This document shows, piece by piece, positions 27,886 through 37,694 of a DNA stretch of 52,497 bases. The DNA lies in NCBI GenBank assembly GCA_015206945.1, contig JADEXV010000019.1, forward strand, positions 1 through 52,497, read 5' to 3'. Positions within the stretch are counted from its first letter, which is position 1. Every line of letters starts with the position of its first letter. A model generated the notes under the pieces. It saw only the letters and a program-made list of their open reading frames with translations. It did no database searches and was not told where the DNA came from. Both the position numbers and the translations under genes were made by a program. The DNA comes from Nostocales cyanobacterium LEGE 12452 (GTDB taxonomy: Bacteria > Cyanobacteriota > Cyanobacteriia > Cyanobacteriales > Nostocaceae).

Positions 27886-28329
27886 ATGAGACTCCATGAT
27901 GTTAAGCCGCAAAAAGGCTCAAAGAAACGCAAAAAGCGTGTAGCTAGAGGTATTTCTGCCGGACAAGGCGCTAGTGCTGGTTTAGGTATGCGGGGTCAAA
28001 AATCTCGTTCTGGTAGTGGTACCCGACCAGGTTTTGAAGGTGGTCAACAGCCATTGTACCGCCGCTTACCTAAGCTGAAGGGCTTTCCGATTATTAATCA
28101 GAAGATTTACACTACGATTAATGTAGAGAAGCTAGCCTCCCTTCCCGCGAATACGGAAGTAACTTTGACCTCATTGAAAGCCGCAGGTATCCTGACTGCT
28201 CTCAAGGGGCCACTGAAAGTTTTAGGTAACGGGGAATTGAGTATCCCGCTCAAGGTACAAGCGGCAGCTTTCACAGGTTCAGCGCGTAGCAAAATTGAGG
28301 CAGCTGGTGGTAGTTGTGAAGTCTTATGA
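27886..28329 (+). CDS. rplO: 50S ribosomal protein L15
   Basis: 147-residue L15. The basic, glycine-rich N-terminus ([27 protein letters not shown]) and [18 protein letters not shown] are diagnostic. No rpmD (L30) lies between rpsE and rplO, consistent with its absence in cyanobacteria. secY begins 74 nt downstream. Confidence 0.97.
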   Translation: MRLHDVKPQKGSKKRKKRVARGISAGQGASAGLGMRGQKSRSGSGTRPGFEGGQQPLYRRLPKLKGFPIINQKIYTTINVEKLASLPANTEVTLTSLKAAGILTALKGPLKVLGNGELSIPLKVQAAAFTGSARSKIEAAGGSCEVL

Positions 28330-28403
28330 GTGAGCCGGAACAGCGCACTTAAATGCAAGCCAACTCGCTGCCAGTGCTTGGTTCACTATAAAGGTAGCAC
28401 TCT

Positions 28404-29714
28404 ATGATCAGTCGAGATAAAGCCCCAACGGCTCAAGAAACTTTTATGCAGATGGCGCAGGCAGCTGGCCTCAGAGGTAGGCTGCTTGTCACCGTCGGTA
28501 TTTTAATTTTGGTTCGCCTGGGTATTTTCTTACCCGTTCCAGGGATTGATAGACCGAGATTTGCCGAAGCCATATCGGGCAGTAATTCCATATTCGGCTT
28601 ATTGGATATATTTTCCGGGCGAGGACTTTCGACTTTGGGAGTCTTTGCTTTAGGAATTTTGCCCTTCATTAATGCGTCTATTATCATCCAATTGCTCACT
28701 GCGGCAATTCCATCTTTAGAAAATTTACAGAAAAATGAAGGTGAAGCAGGTCGGCGAAAAATATCGCAAATTACCCGCTATGTCACTGTAGTTTGGGCAA
28801 TTCTTCAAAGTACAGCTTTTTCGGCATTATTCCTCCAGCAATTCGCCTTAAAGCCAGGGCCCATATTTGTCGCTGAAACTGCGATCGCTCTGACTGCTGG
28901 TTCGATGTTCGTCATGTGGGCATCAGAACTGATTACAGAACGGGGCATTGGTAACGGTGCATCATTGTTGATTTTTGTCAACATAGTTGCGTCATTACCA
29001 AAAGCTTTGGGTGACACCATCGACTTGGTACAAGTGGGTGGTCGGGAAACAGTAGGTCGGGTGATCGTGCTGATCTTAGTTTTCCTAGCAACAATTGTTG
29101 GTATTGTGATTGTGCAAGAAGGAATGCGCCGCATCCCAATTATTTCAGCTCGTCGCCAAGTAGGTCGAAGAGTTTTAGCAGAGCAGCGCAGCTATCTGCC
29201 CCTGCGCCTAAATCAAGGCGGCGTAATGCCAATTATTTTTGCTGCTGCCATCCTCAGTTTGCCACTGCTGATCGCCAATTTTACTAAAAATGCCGATTTG
29301 GCGAATATAGTTAACACTTATTTGAGTCCAAGTGGTTCTAGCTCCTGGGTCTATGCCTTGGTGTACATGGTTTCCATCATTTTCTTCAGCTACTTTTATT
29401 CTTCGTTGATTCTCAACCCAGTAGATGTGGCGCAGAACTTGAAGAAAATGGGTTCTAGTATTCCTGGAATTCGGCCCGGTAAGGCAACTAGCGAGTATAT
29501 AGAACGCGTGTCCAACCGACTCACTTTTTTGGGTGCAATCTTTTTGGGCTTCGTTGCTATTATTCCCACAGCCGTGGAAAGTGCTTTGAATGTGAAAACT
29601 TTCCAGGGGATAGGTGCTACCTCTTTGTTAATTTTAGTTGGTGTGGCAATTGAGACAGCCAAACAAGTCCAAACTTATGTCATCTCTCAGCGCTATGAAG
29701 GAATGGTGAAATAA
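28404..29714 (+). CDS. secY: Protein translocase subunit SecY
   Basis: 436-residue SecY, the ten-helix protein-conducting channel of plasma and thylakoid membranes. It shows [12 protein letters not shown] before the plug, [37 protein letters not shown] in the cytoplasmic loop/TM7 region, and a C-terminal [12 protein letters not shown]. It is placed between rplO and adk as in many bacteria; adk starts 2 nt after its stop. Confidence 0.98.
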   Translation: MISRDKAPTAQETFMQMAQAAGLRGRLLVTVGILILVRLGIFLPVPGIDRPRFAEAISGSNSIFGLLDIFSGRGLSTLGVFALGILPFINASIIIQLLTAAIPSLENLQKNEGEAGRRKISQITRYVTVVWAILQSTAFSALFLQQFALKPGPIFVAETAIALTAGSMFVMWASELITERGIGNGASLLIFVNIVASLPKALGDTIDLVQVGGRETVGRVIVLILVFLATIVGIVIVQEGMRRIPIISARRQVGRRVLAEQRSYLPLRLNQGGVMPIIFAAAILSLPLLIANFTKNADLANIVNTYLSPSGSSSWVYALVYMVSIIFFSYFYSSLILNPVDVAQNLKKMGSSIPGIRPGKATSEYIERVSNRLTFLGAIFLGFVAIIPTAVESALNVKTFQGIGATSLLILVGVAIETAKQVQTYVISQRYEGMVK

Positions 29715-29716
29715 TA

Positions 29717-30271
29717 GTGACGCGATTAATCTTCTTGGGGCCACCTGGAGCAGGTAAAGGAACACAAGCTCAAACTTTGGCTGAACACTTGAATATTCCC
29801 CATATTTCTACGGGTGAAATATTAAGACAAGCTATGAAAGAGCAGACTCCTTTAGGAATCAAAGCTCAAAGTTATGTTGATAGCGGCGAGTTAGTACCAG
29901 ACCAGCTAGTGCAGGACTTGGTACAGGAGCGCCTCGATCAGCCAGATGCCAAAAATGGTTGGATTCTTGATGGATTTCCCCGGAAAGTGACCCAAGCAGC
30001 TTTTTTGGAGAAGTTACTGGAAGCAATACATCAAGGTGGCGAAAGGGTAGTCAATTTAGATGCACCAGATGAAATTGTAATCGCACGTTTGCTAGCTAGA
30101 GGACGAAAAGATGATACCGAAGAGGTGATTCGTCGTCGTTTAGAAGTGTACCGCGCTGAGACTGCACCTTTAATTGATTATTACGGTGATCGCAAAAAAC
30201 TCTTAACAGTCAATGGCAATCAGTCCCAAGAAGATGTCACTGGTGAACTACAAAAGGTAATCGCTTCCTGA
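29717..30271 (+). CDS. adk: Adenylate kinase
   Basis: 184-residue adenylate kinase (ATP + AMP to 2 ADP). P-loop [14 protein letters not shown]-binding ISTGEILRQ, the DGFPR motif and the LID arginines ([16 protein letters not shown]) are visible. The short LID without a zinc Cys set matches the cyanobacterial form. It starts at GTG, 2 nt after secY. Confidence 0.97.
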   Translation: MTRLIFLGPPGAGKGTQAQTLAEHLNIPHISTGEILRQAMKEQTPLGIKAQSYVDSGELVPDQLVQDLVQERLDQPDAKNGWILDGFPRKVTQAAFLEKLLEAIHQGGERVVNLDAPDEIVIARLLARGRKDDTEEVIRRRLEVYRAETAPLIDYYGDRKKLLTVNGNQSQEDVTGELQKVIAS

Positions 30272-30448
30272 AAACGAGGGGAAGTAGGGACTAGATAATT
30301 CCCGACTCCCCCCTCACCGCTCCGAAGAAAAAGATCAATTTTAGCTAAGATATATTAATAAACTGTTGATATATTTCTTAAAATGTGTTTCTTTGCAGAT
30401 GAAGCGCTGCAACTGAACACGAAATTGTTGAGTTGAGGAAAAAACAAA

Positions 30449-30673
30449 TTGTCTAAGCAAGATTTGATTGAAATGGAAGGCACGGTTACAGAATCCTTGC
30501 CCAATGCGATGTTTCGCGTTGACTTGGACAATGGCTTTAACGTGCTAGCACACATTTCCGGCAAGATTCGCCGAAATTATATCAAGATTTTGCCCGGTGA
30601 TCGCGTCAAGGTGGAGTTAACCCCCTACGACTTGACCAAAGGCAGAATTACCTATCGACTACGCAAGAAGTAA
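30449..30673 (+). CDS. infA: Translation initiation factor IF-1
   Basis: 74-residue IF-1, an OB-fold protein that occupies the A site during initiation. [28 protein letters not shown] and [18 protein letters not shown] are in place. It begins with TTG behind GAGG; the homologous N-terminus fixes that start and there is no ATG alternative, so an initiation factor gene itself uses a weak start codon. Confidence 0.96.
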
Positions 30674-30790
30674 GTATATGTAGAGAATTTTACCATAAAA
30701 CCATTTTTTTGACTGTTTATTAGTCATTTAACTGGATTATTTTCCCTAGAAATGCTATAATTTTATATTTGGAGTCAAAAAATAAAAGGC

Positions 30791-30904
30791 ATGAAAGTTA
30801 GAGCCTCAGTCAAGAAAATTTGTGAAAAATGTAACGTGATCAAACGTCGTGGTCGCGTGATGGTGATTTGCGTGAACCCCAAGCACAAACAACGTCAAGG
30901 ATAA
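30791..30904 (+). CDS. rpmJ: 50S ribosomal protein L36
   Basis: 37-residue L36 read directly from the sequence: [18 protein letters not shown], then [19 protein letters not shown]. The zinc-binding set Cys11, Cys14, Cys27 and His32 is complete, so this is the zinc (C+) form. It lies between infA and rpsM as expected. Confidence 0.97.
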   Translation: MKVRASVKKICEKCNVIKRRGRVMVICVNPKHKQRQG

Positions 30905-31019
30905 CGCTCTTATCAACAGAGCTAGTTGCAGGACGCATATCATCATTAAAACGAAAAGACGCGATTAATCACGTTTTTCCAACCAACAGTAATTGCGACA
31001 ACAATAGGGAGAGTTCATT

Positions 31020-31400
31020 GTGGCACGTATTGCCGGAGTAGACCTTCCACGCGATAAGCGCGTCGAGATCGGTCTAACTTACATCTACGGAATTGGATTA
31101 TCACGCGCTCAAGAAATTATAGCGGCAACTGGTGTGAACCCAGATACCCGCGTTAAGGACTTAAGTGATGCCGATGTAACAGCCCTACGAGGGGAAATAG
31201 AAACCAACTATCAAGTTGAAGGCGACTTGCGGCGCTTGGAGTCTTTGAACATCAAGCGCTTAGTTGACATTGGTACCTACAGAGGTCGTCGTCATCGCAT
31301 GGGCTTACCAGTCAGAGGCCAAAGAACTCGCACCAATGCCAGAACCCGTCGAGGCAGAAGGCAGACAGTAGCCGGGAAGAAGAAGGCTCCAGGGAAATAA
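31020..31400 (+). CDS. rpsM: 30S ribosomal protein S13
   Basis: 126-residue S13 at the head of the small subunit. [32 protein letters not shown] and the basic tail [14 protein letters not shown] are all present. It starts at GTG behind AGGGAGAG. Confidence 0.98.
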   Translation: MARIAGVDLPRDKRVEIGLTYIYGIGLSRAQEIIAATGVNPDTRVKDLSDADVTALRGEIETNYQVEGDLRRLESLNIKRLVDIGTYRGRRHRMGLPVRGQRTRTNARTRRGRRQTVAGKKKAPGK

Positions 31401-31454
31401 TTTTGCAACACTTGCTAATCTGAGCAAGTTTTACCTTAAATCAATTAAAGAAGT

Positions 31455-31850
31455 ATGGCGAGACAACCAACTAAAAAAACCGGGAGCAAGAAGCAGAAAC
31501 GGAATGTACCCAGTGGAATGGCCTACATCCAGTCTACTTTCAACAATAGCATTGTCACCATTACCGATCAAAATGGAGATGTCATCTCCTGGGCCAGTGC
31601 TGGTTCTAGCGGTTTTAAGGGAGCAAAAAAGGGAACTCCCTTTGCAGCACAAACCGCCGCTGAAAGTGCAGCCCGTCGAGCTATCGATCAAGGAATGCGC
31701 CAAATTGAGGTAATGGTCAGTGGCCCAGGAGCAGGTCGAGAAACCGCTATCCGGGCCCTTCAAGGAGCAGGACTGGAAATTACCCTGATTCGGGATATTA
31801 CCCCGATTCCTCACAATGGTTGTCGTCCGCCCAAGCGCCGTCGAGTTTAA
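31455..31850 (+). CDS. rpsK: 30S ribosomal protein S11
   Basis: 131-residue S11 on the platform. [39 protein letters not shown], and the C-terminal [19 protein letters not shown] are intact. It is followed not by rpsD but by a 393-nt spacer and rpoA. Confidence 0.98.
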   Translation: MARQPTKKTGSKKQKRNVPSGMAYIQSTFNNSIVTITDQNGDVISWASAGSSGFKGAKKGTPFAAQTAAESAARRAIDQGMRQIEVMVSGPGAGRETAIRALQGAGLEITLIRDITPIPHNGCRPPKRRRV

Positions 31851-32243
31851 ACACCAAGACTTGGGCAGTGAGGACGAAAAGTTACAGCCACCAATGACTG
31901 CTTGAGCGTCTAACGTGCAAACTGTTATTGAGTCAAAGCTTGGGCAACCAGAAGCGCGTCAGATTTTCCCACAGGGAAAGCTGTTAAACTTCCGGCTACC
32001 CAAAATATTATTAATCAATTTTGGATTTTAGATTTGCGATTTTAGATTGAACCCGATTATAAGGGTGCTGGGCCTCGTGGATTTTAAGTTGATGATTTAA
32101 GATTTGTTGCGCCAATCAGAAGCGGAGCATGAACGAAAGAAGCACAATCCAAAATCCAAAGTCCAAAATCGAAAATTGGCAATCAATTCTGGAGGCAATT
32201 GATTTGTCTGCTAGCAGCACCTTAGAAAAAGGGAGGCTCATCC
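31851..32243 (+). repeat. Long rpsK-rpoA spacer with inverted repeats
   Basis: 393 nt without a gene. The first part looks like leader RNA and includes a TTTCCC/GGGAAA hairpin (31965-31979). From about 32020 ttggattttagatttgcgat faces ccaaaatccaaagtcc / ccaaaatcgaaaattgg (about 32148-32180). AATCAATT flanks both outer ends (near 32015 and 32183), like a duplicated target site. Confidence 0.65.
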
Positions 32244-33191
32244 GTGGCGCAGTTTCAAATTGAATGTGTAGAGTCGAATACCGAAGAAAGTCGGAACCAT
32301 TACAGTAAATTTGTATTGGAACCTCTAGAACGCGGTCAAGGAACAACTGTTGGCAACGCACTGCGGCGGGTTTTACTGTCTAATTTAGAAGGTACAGCAG
32401 TTACAGCAGTGCGGATTGCGGGCGTTTCACACGAGTTTGCTACAGTTCCGGGCGTGCGGGAAGATGTGCTGGAAATCCTCATGAGAATGAAGGAAGTTAT
32501 CCTCAAAAACTATTCTTCGCAGCCTCAGATTGGGAGATTACTCGTTACCGGTCCAACAACAATCACTGCGGCGCATTTTGATTTGCCCAGTGAAGTAGAA
32601 GTCATCGATCCGACCCAGTATGTAGCCACCATCGCTGAAGGTGGAAAGCTGGAAATGGAATTTAGGATCGAGAAAGGCAAAGGCTATCGCACTGTAGAGC
32701 GAGGACGTGAGGAAGCCACATCGTTGGATTTTCTCCAAATCGACTCAATATTTATGCCAGTGCGAAAAGTCAACTACAGTGTTGAAGAATCTCGTGGGGA
32801 AGGCTTGATTCCAAAAGACCGACTACTGTTGGAAGTTTGGACAAATGGCAGTATTTCCCCTCAAGAAGCACTATCTTCGGCCGCTGCGATCTTGGTAGAT
32901 TTATTCAACCCGTTGAAAGATATCTCCCTAGAACCAACAGATACAGGTTCCGATATTCCAGACGATCCAACTGCCCAGATACCCATCGAAGAGTTGCAAC
33001 TTTCTGTGCGGGCATATAACTGTCTCAAACGGGCACAAGTTAACTCTGTAGCAGATTTGTTGGATTATACCCAAGAAGACCTCTTAGAAATTAAGAACTT
33101 TGGGCAGAAATCAGCAGAAGAAGTCGTGGAAGCTTTGCAGCGACGCTTGGGCATCACTCTGCCAATGGAAAGAGGCTCTAAACACCCTTAA
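32244..33191 (+). CDS. rpoA: RNA polymerase subunit alpha
   Basis: 315-residue alpha subunit. The N-terminal dimerisation domain has the signature FVLEPLERGQGTTVGNALRRVLLSNLEG. A linker near 230-245 leads to the C-terminal domain (IPIEELQLSVRAYNCLKRAQ, KNFGQKSAEEVVEAL) that contacts DNA and activators. It starts at GTG behind GGGAGG. Confidence 0.98.
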   Translation: MAQFQIECVESNTEESRNHYSKFVLEPLERGQGTTVGNALRRVLLSNLEGTAVTAVRIAGVSHEFATVPGVREDVLEILMRMKEVILKNYSSQPQIGRLLVTGPTTITAAHFDLPSEVEVIDPTQYVATIAEGGKLEMEFRIEKGKGYRTVERGREEATSLDFLQIDSIFMPVRKVNYSVEESRGEGLIPKDRLLLEVWTNGSISPQEALSSAAAILVDLFNPLKDISLEPTDTGSDIPDDPTAQIPIEELQLSVRAYNCLKRAQVNSVADLLDYTQEDLLEIKNFGQKSAEEVVEALQRRLGITLPMERGSKHP

Positions 33192-33222
33192 GAAAAACCT
33201 TCATAATTCATAGTGCATAATT

Positions 33223-33573
33223 ATGCGTCACCGTTGTCGCGTCAAAAAACTCAGTAAACCAGCCGATCAACGCCGTGCTTTACTGCGATCGCTCGCCACC
33301 GAGCTGATCCGTCATGGTAAGATCACCACCACTTTAATTAGAGCGAAAGTTCTGCGAAGTGAAGTGGAAAAAATGATTACCCTAGCCAAAAATGGCTCCT
33401 TGTCAGCACGTCGGGAAGCCCTTGGCTATATCTTCGACAAACAACTGGTTCACGCTCTATTTGAGCAAGCTCCAACTCGATATGGCGATCGCCAGGGCGG
33501 TTATACCCGCATCCTGCGTACCGTACCGCGTCGGGGTGATAATGCAAAAATGGCAATAATTGAATTGGTTTAA
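33223..33573 (+). CDS. rplQ: 50S ribosomal protein L17
   Basis: 116-residue L17 at the tunnel exit. [21 protein letters not shown] and [23 protein letters not shown] are diagnostic. 31 nt after rpoA. Confidence 0.98.
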   Translation: MRHRCRVKKLSKPADQRRALLRSLATELIRHGKITTTLIRAKVLRSEVEKMITLAKNGSLSARREALGYIFDKQLVHALFEQAPTRYGDRQGGYTRILRTVPRRGDNAKMAIIELV

Positions 33574-33661
33574 GTCATTGGTCATTGGTCATTAGTCATT
33601 GGTCATTAGTGAATAACAAAGGACAACTGACAAAAGACAAATGACAAAGGACAAAATCTGT
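33574..33661. repeat. Inverted pair of heptamer repeats, rplQ-truA spacer
   Basis: gtcattg/gtcatta units (33573-33609) face gacaact/gacaaaa/gacaaat/gacaaag units (33622-33655). The array gives a false upstream start for truA at 33641. Confidence 0.8.
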
Positions 33662-34510
33662 ATGTTAGAAAGCCACCAGCCTACACAAACTCATCGAGTA
33701 GCCTTGGTAATCCAATACCTGGGCACTCATTTTCATGGCTGGCAACGGCAAAAACAACACCGGACAGTCCAAGAAGAGATTGAAATTGCGATCGCTACTA
33801 TTCTTGGCTACCATGTGACACTACATGGGGCTGGGCGAACCGATTCTGGAGTTCACGCTGCTGCTCAAGTAGCCCATTTTGAAGCAACAGGTTTTATTCC
33901 GCCTCACAAGTGGGCAACAATCCTCAACAGCTACCTGCCGCCAGATATATTAATCAGGGCTTCAGCTAGTGTCGATAACCGTTGGCACGCTCGCTTTAGT
34001 GCAGCCTATCGACGGTATCGCTACACAATATATACTGAAGATCGGCTTAACTTGTTTGTAAGACCCTTCAGTTGGCATTATTATTATGCACCCCTGGATG
34101 AATCTTTAATCCAAGCTGCCTTGAAACCTCTCTTGGGAAAACATCACTTAGCTGCTTTTCACCGTGCAGGCTCAAAGCGATCGCATTCCTGGGTAGAGGT
34201 GCAAGCAGTAGAGTGTCGTCGCAGTGGGCCATTTATCCATATTGAAATACAGGCAGATGGATTTTTGTATGGCATGGTACGGCTGTTGGTAGGGATGCTG
34301 GTAGAAGTAGGTTCTGGACAACGAACACTTTCTAGCTTCACCGAACTCTGGAAAGAAGAACGCCGGGAAGAAGTGAAATATGCCGCACCACCTCAAGGCT
34401 TGTGCTTGTTGCGAGTCGGCTATCCCGATTTTCCCTTTCCGAAAGAGATTTGGTACGACACCTTGCCAAAGTTCGTCACTAGTCAAGAGTCATTAGTCAT
34501 TGGTTCTTAG
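33662..34510 (+). CDS. truA: tRNA pseudouridine(38-40) synthase TruA
   Basis: 282-residue TruA, which makes pseudouridine at positions 38-40 of the tRNA anticodon arm. YLGTHFHGWQRQ, the catalytic GAGRTDSGVHA motif with its Asp, and ARFSAAYRRYRY are clear. ATG 33662 is chosen because earlier in-frame codons are repeat DNA. The 3' end (after PKFVTSQESLVIGS) already runs into the next heptamer array, so the last few residues are repeat-encoded. Confidence 0.95.
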   Translation: MLESHQPTQTHRVALVIQYLGTHFHGWQRQKQHRTVQEEIEIAIATILGYHVTLHGAGRTDSGVHAAAQVAHFEATGFIPPHKWATILNSYLPPDILIRASASVDNRWHARFSAAYRRYRYTIYTEDRLNLFVRPFSWHYYYAPLDESLIQAALKPLLGKHHLAAFHRAGSKRSHSWVEVQAVECRRSGPFIHIEIQADGFLYGMVRLLVGMLVEVGSGQRTLSSFTELWKEERREEVKYAAPPQGLCLLRVGYPDFPFPKEIWYDTLPKFVTSQESLVIGS

Positions 34511-34575
34511 TAACTACGAATGACAAAAGACAAATGACTAATGACAAATTAAAAATGACAAAGGACAAATGACAA
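34511..34575. repeat. Heptamer repeats, truA-rplM spacer
   Basis: gtcatta units at the end of truA (from about 34491) face gacaaat/gactaat/gacaaag units up to the rplM ATG. The complementary arm therefore overlaps the truA coding end. Confidence 0.75.
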
Positions 34576-35037
34576 ATGACAACAGTTAAAACATACCTTC
34601 CTTCTCAAGCAACCCTTGAGCGTGAGTGGTACATAGTAGATGCCACCGATAAACGTCTCGGTCGCCTCGCCAGCGAAATCGCTCAGGTATTGAGAGGCAA
34701 AAAGAAACCCGAATATACACCCCACCTAGATACAGGTGACTTCGTAATCGTCATTAATGCCGAGAAAGTAGCAGTCACAGGCAAAAAGCGCACTCAAAAG
34801 CTTTACCGCCGCCATTCTGGTCGCCCCGGTGGGATGAAAACCGAAACTTTCGCTAAACTGCAAGACCGCATACCAGAACGGATTTTAGAACAAGCTGTTA
34901 AAGGGATGCTACCTAAAAATAGCCTGGGTAAGCAGTTGTTCACCAAGCTGAAAGTTTACGCTGGGCCTACGCATCCTCATGATGCTCAAAAACCTAAAGA
35001 ACTAAAAGTTAATACAATTCCTGGAGAAGAAAATTAA
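34576..35037 (+). CDS. rplM: 50S ribosomal protein L13
   Basis: 153-residue L13, an early 23S assembly protein. [39 protein letters not shown], and [17 protein letters not shown] are all present. The rpsI ATG overlaps its stop (TAATG). Confidence 0.98.
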   Translation: MTTVKTYLPSQATLEREWYIVDATDKRLGRLASEIAQVLRGKKKPEYTPHLDTGDFVIVINAEKVAVTGKKRTQKLYRRHSGRPGGMKTETFAKLQDRIPERILEQAVKGMLPKNSLGKQLFTKLKVYAGPTHPHDAQKPKELKVNTIPGEEN

Positions 35038-35453
35038 TGGTAGTAGCAGATGCCAATAGCGGTCGCGCCGTATACTGGGGTACTGGCCGTCGTAAGAACG
35101 CAGTAGCACGGGTACGCTTGGTTCCAGGCACCGGTCAACTGACTGTGAATGGTAAAGATGGAAACTTGTATTTCCAATTTAACCCCAACTATCTGGGAGT
35201 CATTAAAGCACCCCTGGAAACTCTGGGATTAGAAAACGAATATGACATTTTGGTGAAAGCAGAAGGCGGCGGCTTGACCGGACAGGCTGATTCTGTTCGT
35301 TTGGGAGTTGCTCGTGCTTTGTGCCAACTTGACCCGGACAACCGCCCACCTTTGAAAACCGAAGGTTATTTGACTCGCGATCCGAGAGCAAAAGAGCGGA
35401 AGAAATATGGTTTACATAAAGCCCGGAAAGCACCTCAGTACTCTAAGCGTTAG
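35037..35453 (+). CDS. rpsI: 30S ribosomal protein S9
   Basis: 138-residue S9, whose C-terminal tail reaches the P-site t[22 protein letters not shown] and the tail [18 protein letters not shown], ending in the conserved Lys-Arg, are intact. Its start overlaps the rplM stop by one base. Confidence 0.98.
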   Translation: MVVADANSGRAVYWGTGRRKNAVARVRLVPGTGQLTVNGKDGNLYFQFNPNYLGVIKAPLETLGLENEYDILVKAEGGGLTGQADSVRLGVARALCQLDPDNRPPLKTEGYLTRDPRAKERKKYGLHKARKAPQYSKR

Positions 35454-35555
35454 AAATTGGGTAAGTGGGCATGGGGCATCTCCCCACTCCCCACTCTGTA
35501 GCTGCAATTGAACGCTGAAAGTTATAATTTATATAGATTCATCACAAAAAAAACA

Positions 35556-35798
35556 ATGGCTAAAGCTGATATTCACCCCAAGTGGTATCCAGATGCTAAA
35601 GTTTACTGCAACGGTCAAGTTGTTATGACCATTGGCTCTACCAAGCCAGAATTGCATGTAGATGTTTGGTCTGGAAATCACCCATTTTACACCGGCACTC
35701 AGAAGATTATTGACACTGAGGGTCGAGTAGAGCGCTTCCTCCGCAAGTACGGCATGAGCAGCACTCAAACATCTGGCGACGAACAAGACAAAAAGTAG
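35556..35798 (+). CDS. rpmE: 50S ribosomal protein L31
   Basis: 80-residue L31. MAKADIHPKWYPDAKVYCNG and WSGNHPFYTGTQKIIDTEGRVERFLRKYG (in parts) are typical. It has a single Cys and lacks the CxxC zinc pair, so it is the zinc-free form. ATG 35556 is used because homologues start at MAKADIHP; the frame extends 48 nt further upstream without homology. Confidence 0.94.
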   Translation: MAKADIHPKWYPDAKVYCNGQVVMTIGSTKPELHVDVWSGNHPFYTGTQKIIDTEGRVERFLRKYGMSSTQTSGDEQDKK

Positions 35799-35802
35799 CG
35801 AG

Positions 35803-35875
35803 TTGGCTCTGCTGTTAACGACGGCCCTGCATCAGCTGGGTCGATTTTCATTTATATGCTCGAGCCAATTTGTTA
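35803..35875 (+). terminator. Possible terminator between rpmE and prfA
   Basis: TTGGCTC at 35803-35809 pairs with GAGCCAA at 35862-35868, enclosing smaller pairings (ccc/ggg), followed by a T-rich run (ttgttatttttt). The long enclosed loop makes this tentative; it may be partial attenuation before prfA. Confidence 0.35.
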
Positions 35876-35901
35876 TTTTTTAAGGAGCGATCGCAATCGT
35901 C

Positions 35902-36999
35902 ATGGCTGAATCATACTTACTGGACAAACTAAAATCCGTTGAACAAACTTTTAATGAATTAACACGTCGTCTTGGCGACCCCGATACCGCTAGCAATCCT
36001 GATGAGTATCAAGAAATTGCTAAGTCTCGTTCTTCTTTGGAAGAGGTAGTTAATACCTATGAAATTTGGAAAGCAGCCCAAGAAGATTTAATCGGAGCGC
36101 GTCAGGTTTACAAAGAATCTGCAAGTGACCCAGAGTTGCAAGAAATGGCATCACTGGAAGTAAAAGAACTTGAAGAAAAAATAGAACATTTAGAGTCTCG
36201 CTTGAAAGTCTTACTGCTACCACGCGATCCCAATGATGAAAAGAATATCATGTTGGAAATTCGCGCTGGCACAGGTGGCGATGAAGCAAGTATTTGGGCT
36301 GGCGATTTGATGCAGATGTACACCCGCTATGCCCAAACTCAAGGTTGGAAAGTTTCTCTAGTGAGCGAATCTCGCGGAGAAATGGGTGGCTGGAAAGAGG
36401 TCATTCTCGAAATTAAAGGTAATGATGTTTACAGCCAGCTAAAGTTTGAAGCTGGAGTGCATCGTGTGCAGCGCGTGCCGGCAACTGAATCTGGGGGACG
36501 GGTTCATACTTCCACAGCTACGGTGGCGATTATGCCAGAGGTGGATGATGTGGAAATTCACATTGACCCGAAAGATATTGAAATGACTACAGCTCGTTCT
36601 GGTGGTGCTGGTGGACAAAACGTCAACAAGGTGGAAACAGCCGTTGACTTGATGCACAAACCAACGGGAATACGCATTTTCTGTACAGAAGAACGCAGCC
36701 AGTTGCAAAACAAAGAACGGGCGATGCAAATTCTGCGGGCGAAGTTGTATGACATCAAGTTAGGCGAACAACAAGCAGCTGTAACTTCCATGCGGCGATC
36801 GCAGGTTGGTACTGGGTCGCGATCGGAAAAAATTCGCACCTATAATTATAAAGATAACCGCGCTACCGATCATCGGTTAGGTCAGAATTATTCCCTTACC
36901 CCTGTTTTGGATGGTGATTTAGAAACGCTTATCCAATCTTGTATATCTCTAGATCAACAGGAACGGCTGGCGGAGTTAGCGACTTCTGCCGCTAACTAA
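35902..36999 (+). CDS. prfA: Peptide chain release factor 1
   Basis: 365-residue RF1, which reads UAA and UAG and triggers peptide release. The catalytic GGQ (Gly237-Gly238-Gln239 in [15 protein letters not shown]), the codon-recognition region [18 protein letters not shown], and the [19 protein letters not shown] tail are intact. It starts behind AAGGAGCG. It is the last gene of the ribosomal block; its stop is 9 nt from the stop of a converging gene. Confidence 0.97.
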   Translation: MAESYLLDKLKSVEQTFNELTRRLGDPDTASNPDEYQEIAKSRSSLEEVVNTYEIWKAAQEDLIGARQVYKESASDPELQEMASLEVKELEEKIEHLESRLKVLLLPRDPNDEKNIMLEIRAGTGGDEASIWAGDLMQMYTRYAQTQGWKVSLVSESRGEMGGWKEVILEIKGNDVYSQLKFEAGVHRVQRVPATESGGRVHTSTATVAIMPEVDDVEIHIDPKDIEMTTARSGGAGGQNVNKVETAVDLMHKPTGIRIFCTEERSQLQNKERAMQILRAKLYDIKLGEQQAAVTSMRRSQVGTGSRSEKIRTYNYKDNRATDHRLGQNYSLTPVLDGDLETLIQSCISLDQQERLAELATSAAN

Positions 37000-37008
37000 T
37001 TTTTGCTG

Positions 37009-37455
37009 TTAAATATCCTGTAAAACCACTTGTTGTACTGTTGCTTTTAACACAGACAGGTGGTTTTCTAATATCGCGTGGAGTATATCTTCTATTTCAC
37101 TGGGATAATGGTAATAAGCAAATTCGTACTTCATAAGGTAATTTAACTTTGCCCATTCCTTCAGAGTTTCACAGGTATAAATTAGCTTTTCCACTTCTTC
37201 TTGCCAACGTGCAAAAATCCGGTAGCTAAAAAAGCTGCTGCATATATTGCCTTTTGCATCCCAGTAAGAAATACATACTTGATGCTTCAGAAGGTGGATT
37301 TTTTTGATTTGCTTAACATCGTAGCCTTTAACTTTTAAAGCTTCTTTGGTTTCTGCGTCAGAAATGTTCCACTGTTCTGGTTTAATTTTATTAGTGGCTA
37401 TAAAGTTTTTACCTTTGCGGCGATATTGGTTAATTTTGCGTGGCTTGCGAAACAT
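37009..37455 (-). CDS. Hypothetical protein
   Basis: A 148-residue protein I do not recognise. It is basic at the N-terminus (FRKPRKINQYRRKGKNFIAT), with a middle region containing CISYWDAKGNICSSFF and a C-terminal helical part (LIYTCETLKEWAKLNYLMKY) with several Tyr and Trp. There is no signal peptide and no membrane segment. The gene converges on prfA with only 9 nt between stop codons, and its 3' end contains a hairpin that probably terminates prfA. Confidence 0.6.
   Translation of the reverse strand: MFRKPRKINQYRRKGKNFIATNKIKPEQWNISDAETKEALKVKGYDVKQIKKIHLLKHQVCISYWDAKGNICSSFFSYRIFARWQEEVEKLIYTCETLKEWAKLNYLMKYEFAYYHYPSEIEDILHAILENHLSVLKATVQQVVLQDI
37022..37067 (+). terminator. prfA terminator inside the converging gene
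   Basis: AAAACCACTTG (37022-37032) pairs with CAGGTGGTTTT (37057-37067) with one mismatch, ending in a T run. It lies 23 nt after the prfA stop but within the last codons of the minus-strand gene. A-rich on one side and T-rich on the other, it could act in both directions. Confidence 0.6.
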
Positions 37456-37634
37456 GATGCACCTTCGATATTATTTCTCGCAGCAAAGTCTAGCTACTAG
37501 CACAAGCGCCGTAGCAAACTAAGTTTTTTGGGTTGATTAAAGATAGATGGGTTATTCTACTAGCTTGATGCCTGTAGTTGCCGATTTACAACCAGAGATA
37601 TAGTTTAGTACTAAAACACAAGGCTGTCAATATA

Positions 37635-37668
37635 AAAGTAAACTTGTATTATTGAAAGTAAACTTGTA
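37635..37668. promoter_or_regulatory. Tandem operator-like repeats before the XRE gene
   Basis: AAAGTAAACTTGTA occurs twice, at 37635-37648 and 37655-37668, exactly 20 bp apart (about two helical turns). Each contains the near-palindrome AAGTAAACTT. The second copy ends 26 bp before the GTG of the XRE regulator, so it overlaps the likely promoter. Confidence 0.55.
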
Positions 37669-37694
37669 AATAAAGTTGGCTAGCTATATAAGCA

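Noticed and set aside
19659..34575. Heptamer arrays as CRISPR arrays
   Set aside because: Units are only 7 nt without unique spacers, arranged in complementary halves; no cas genes are present.
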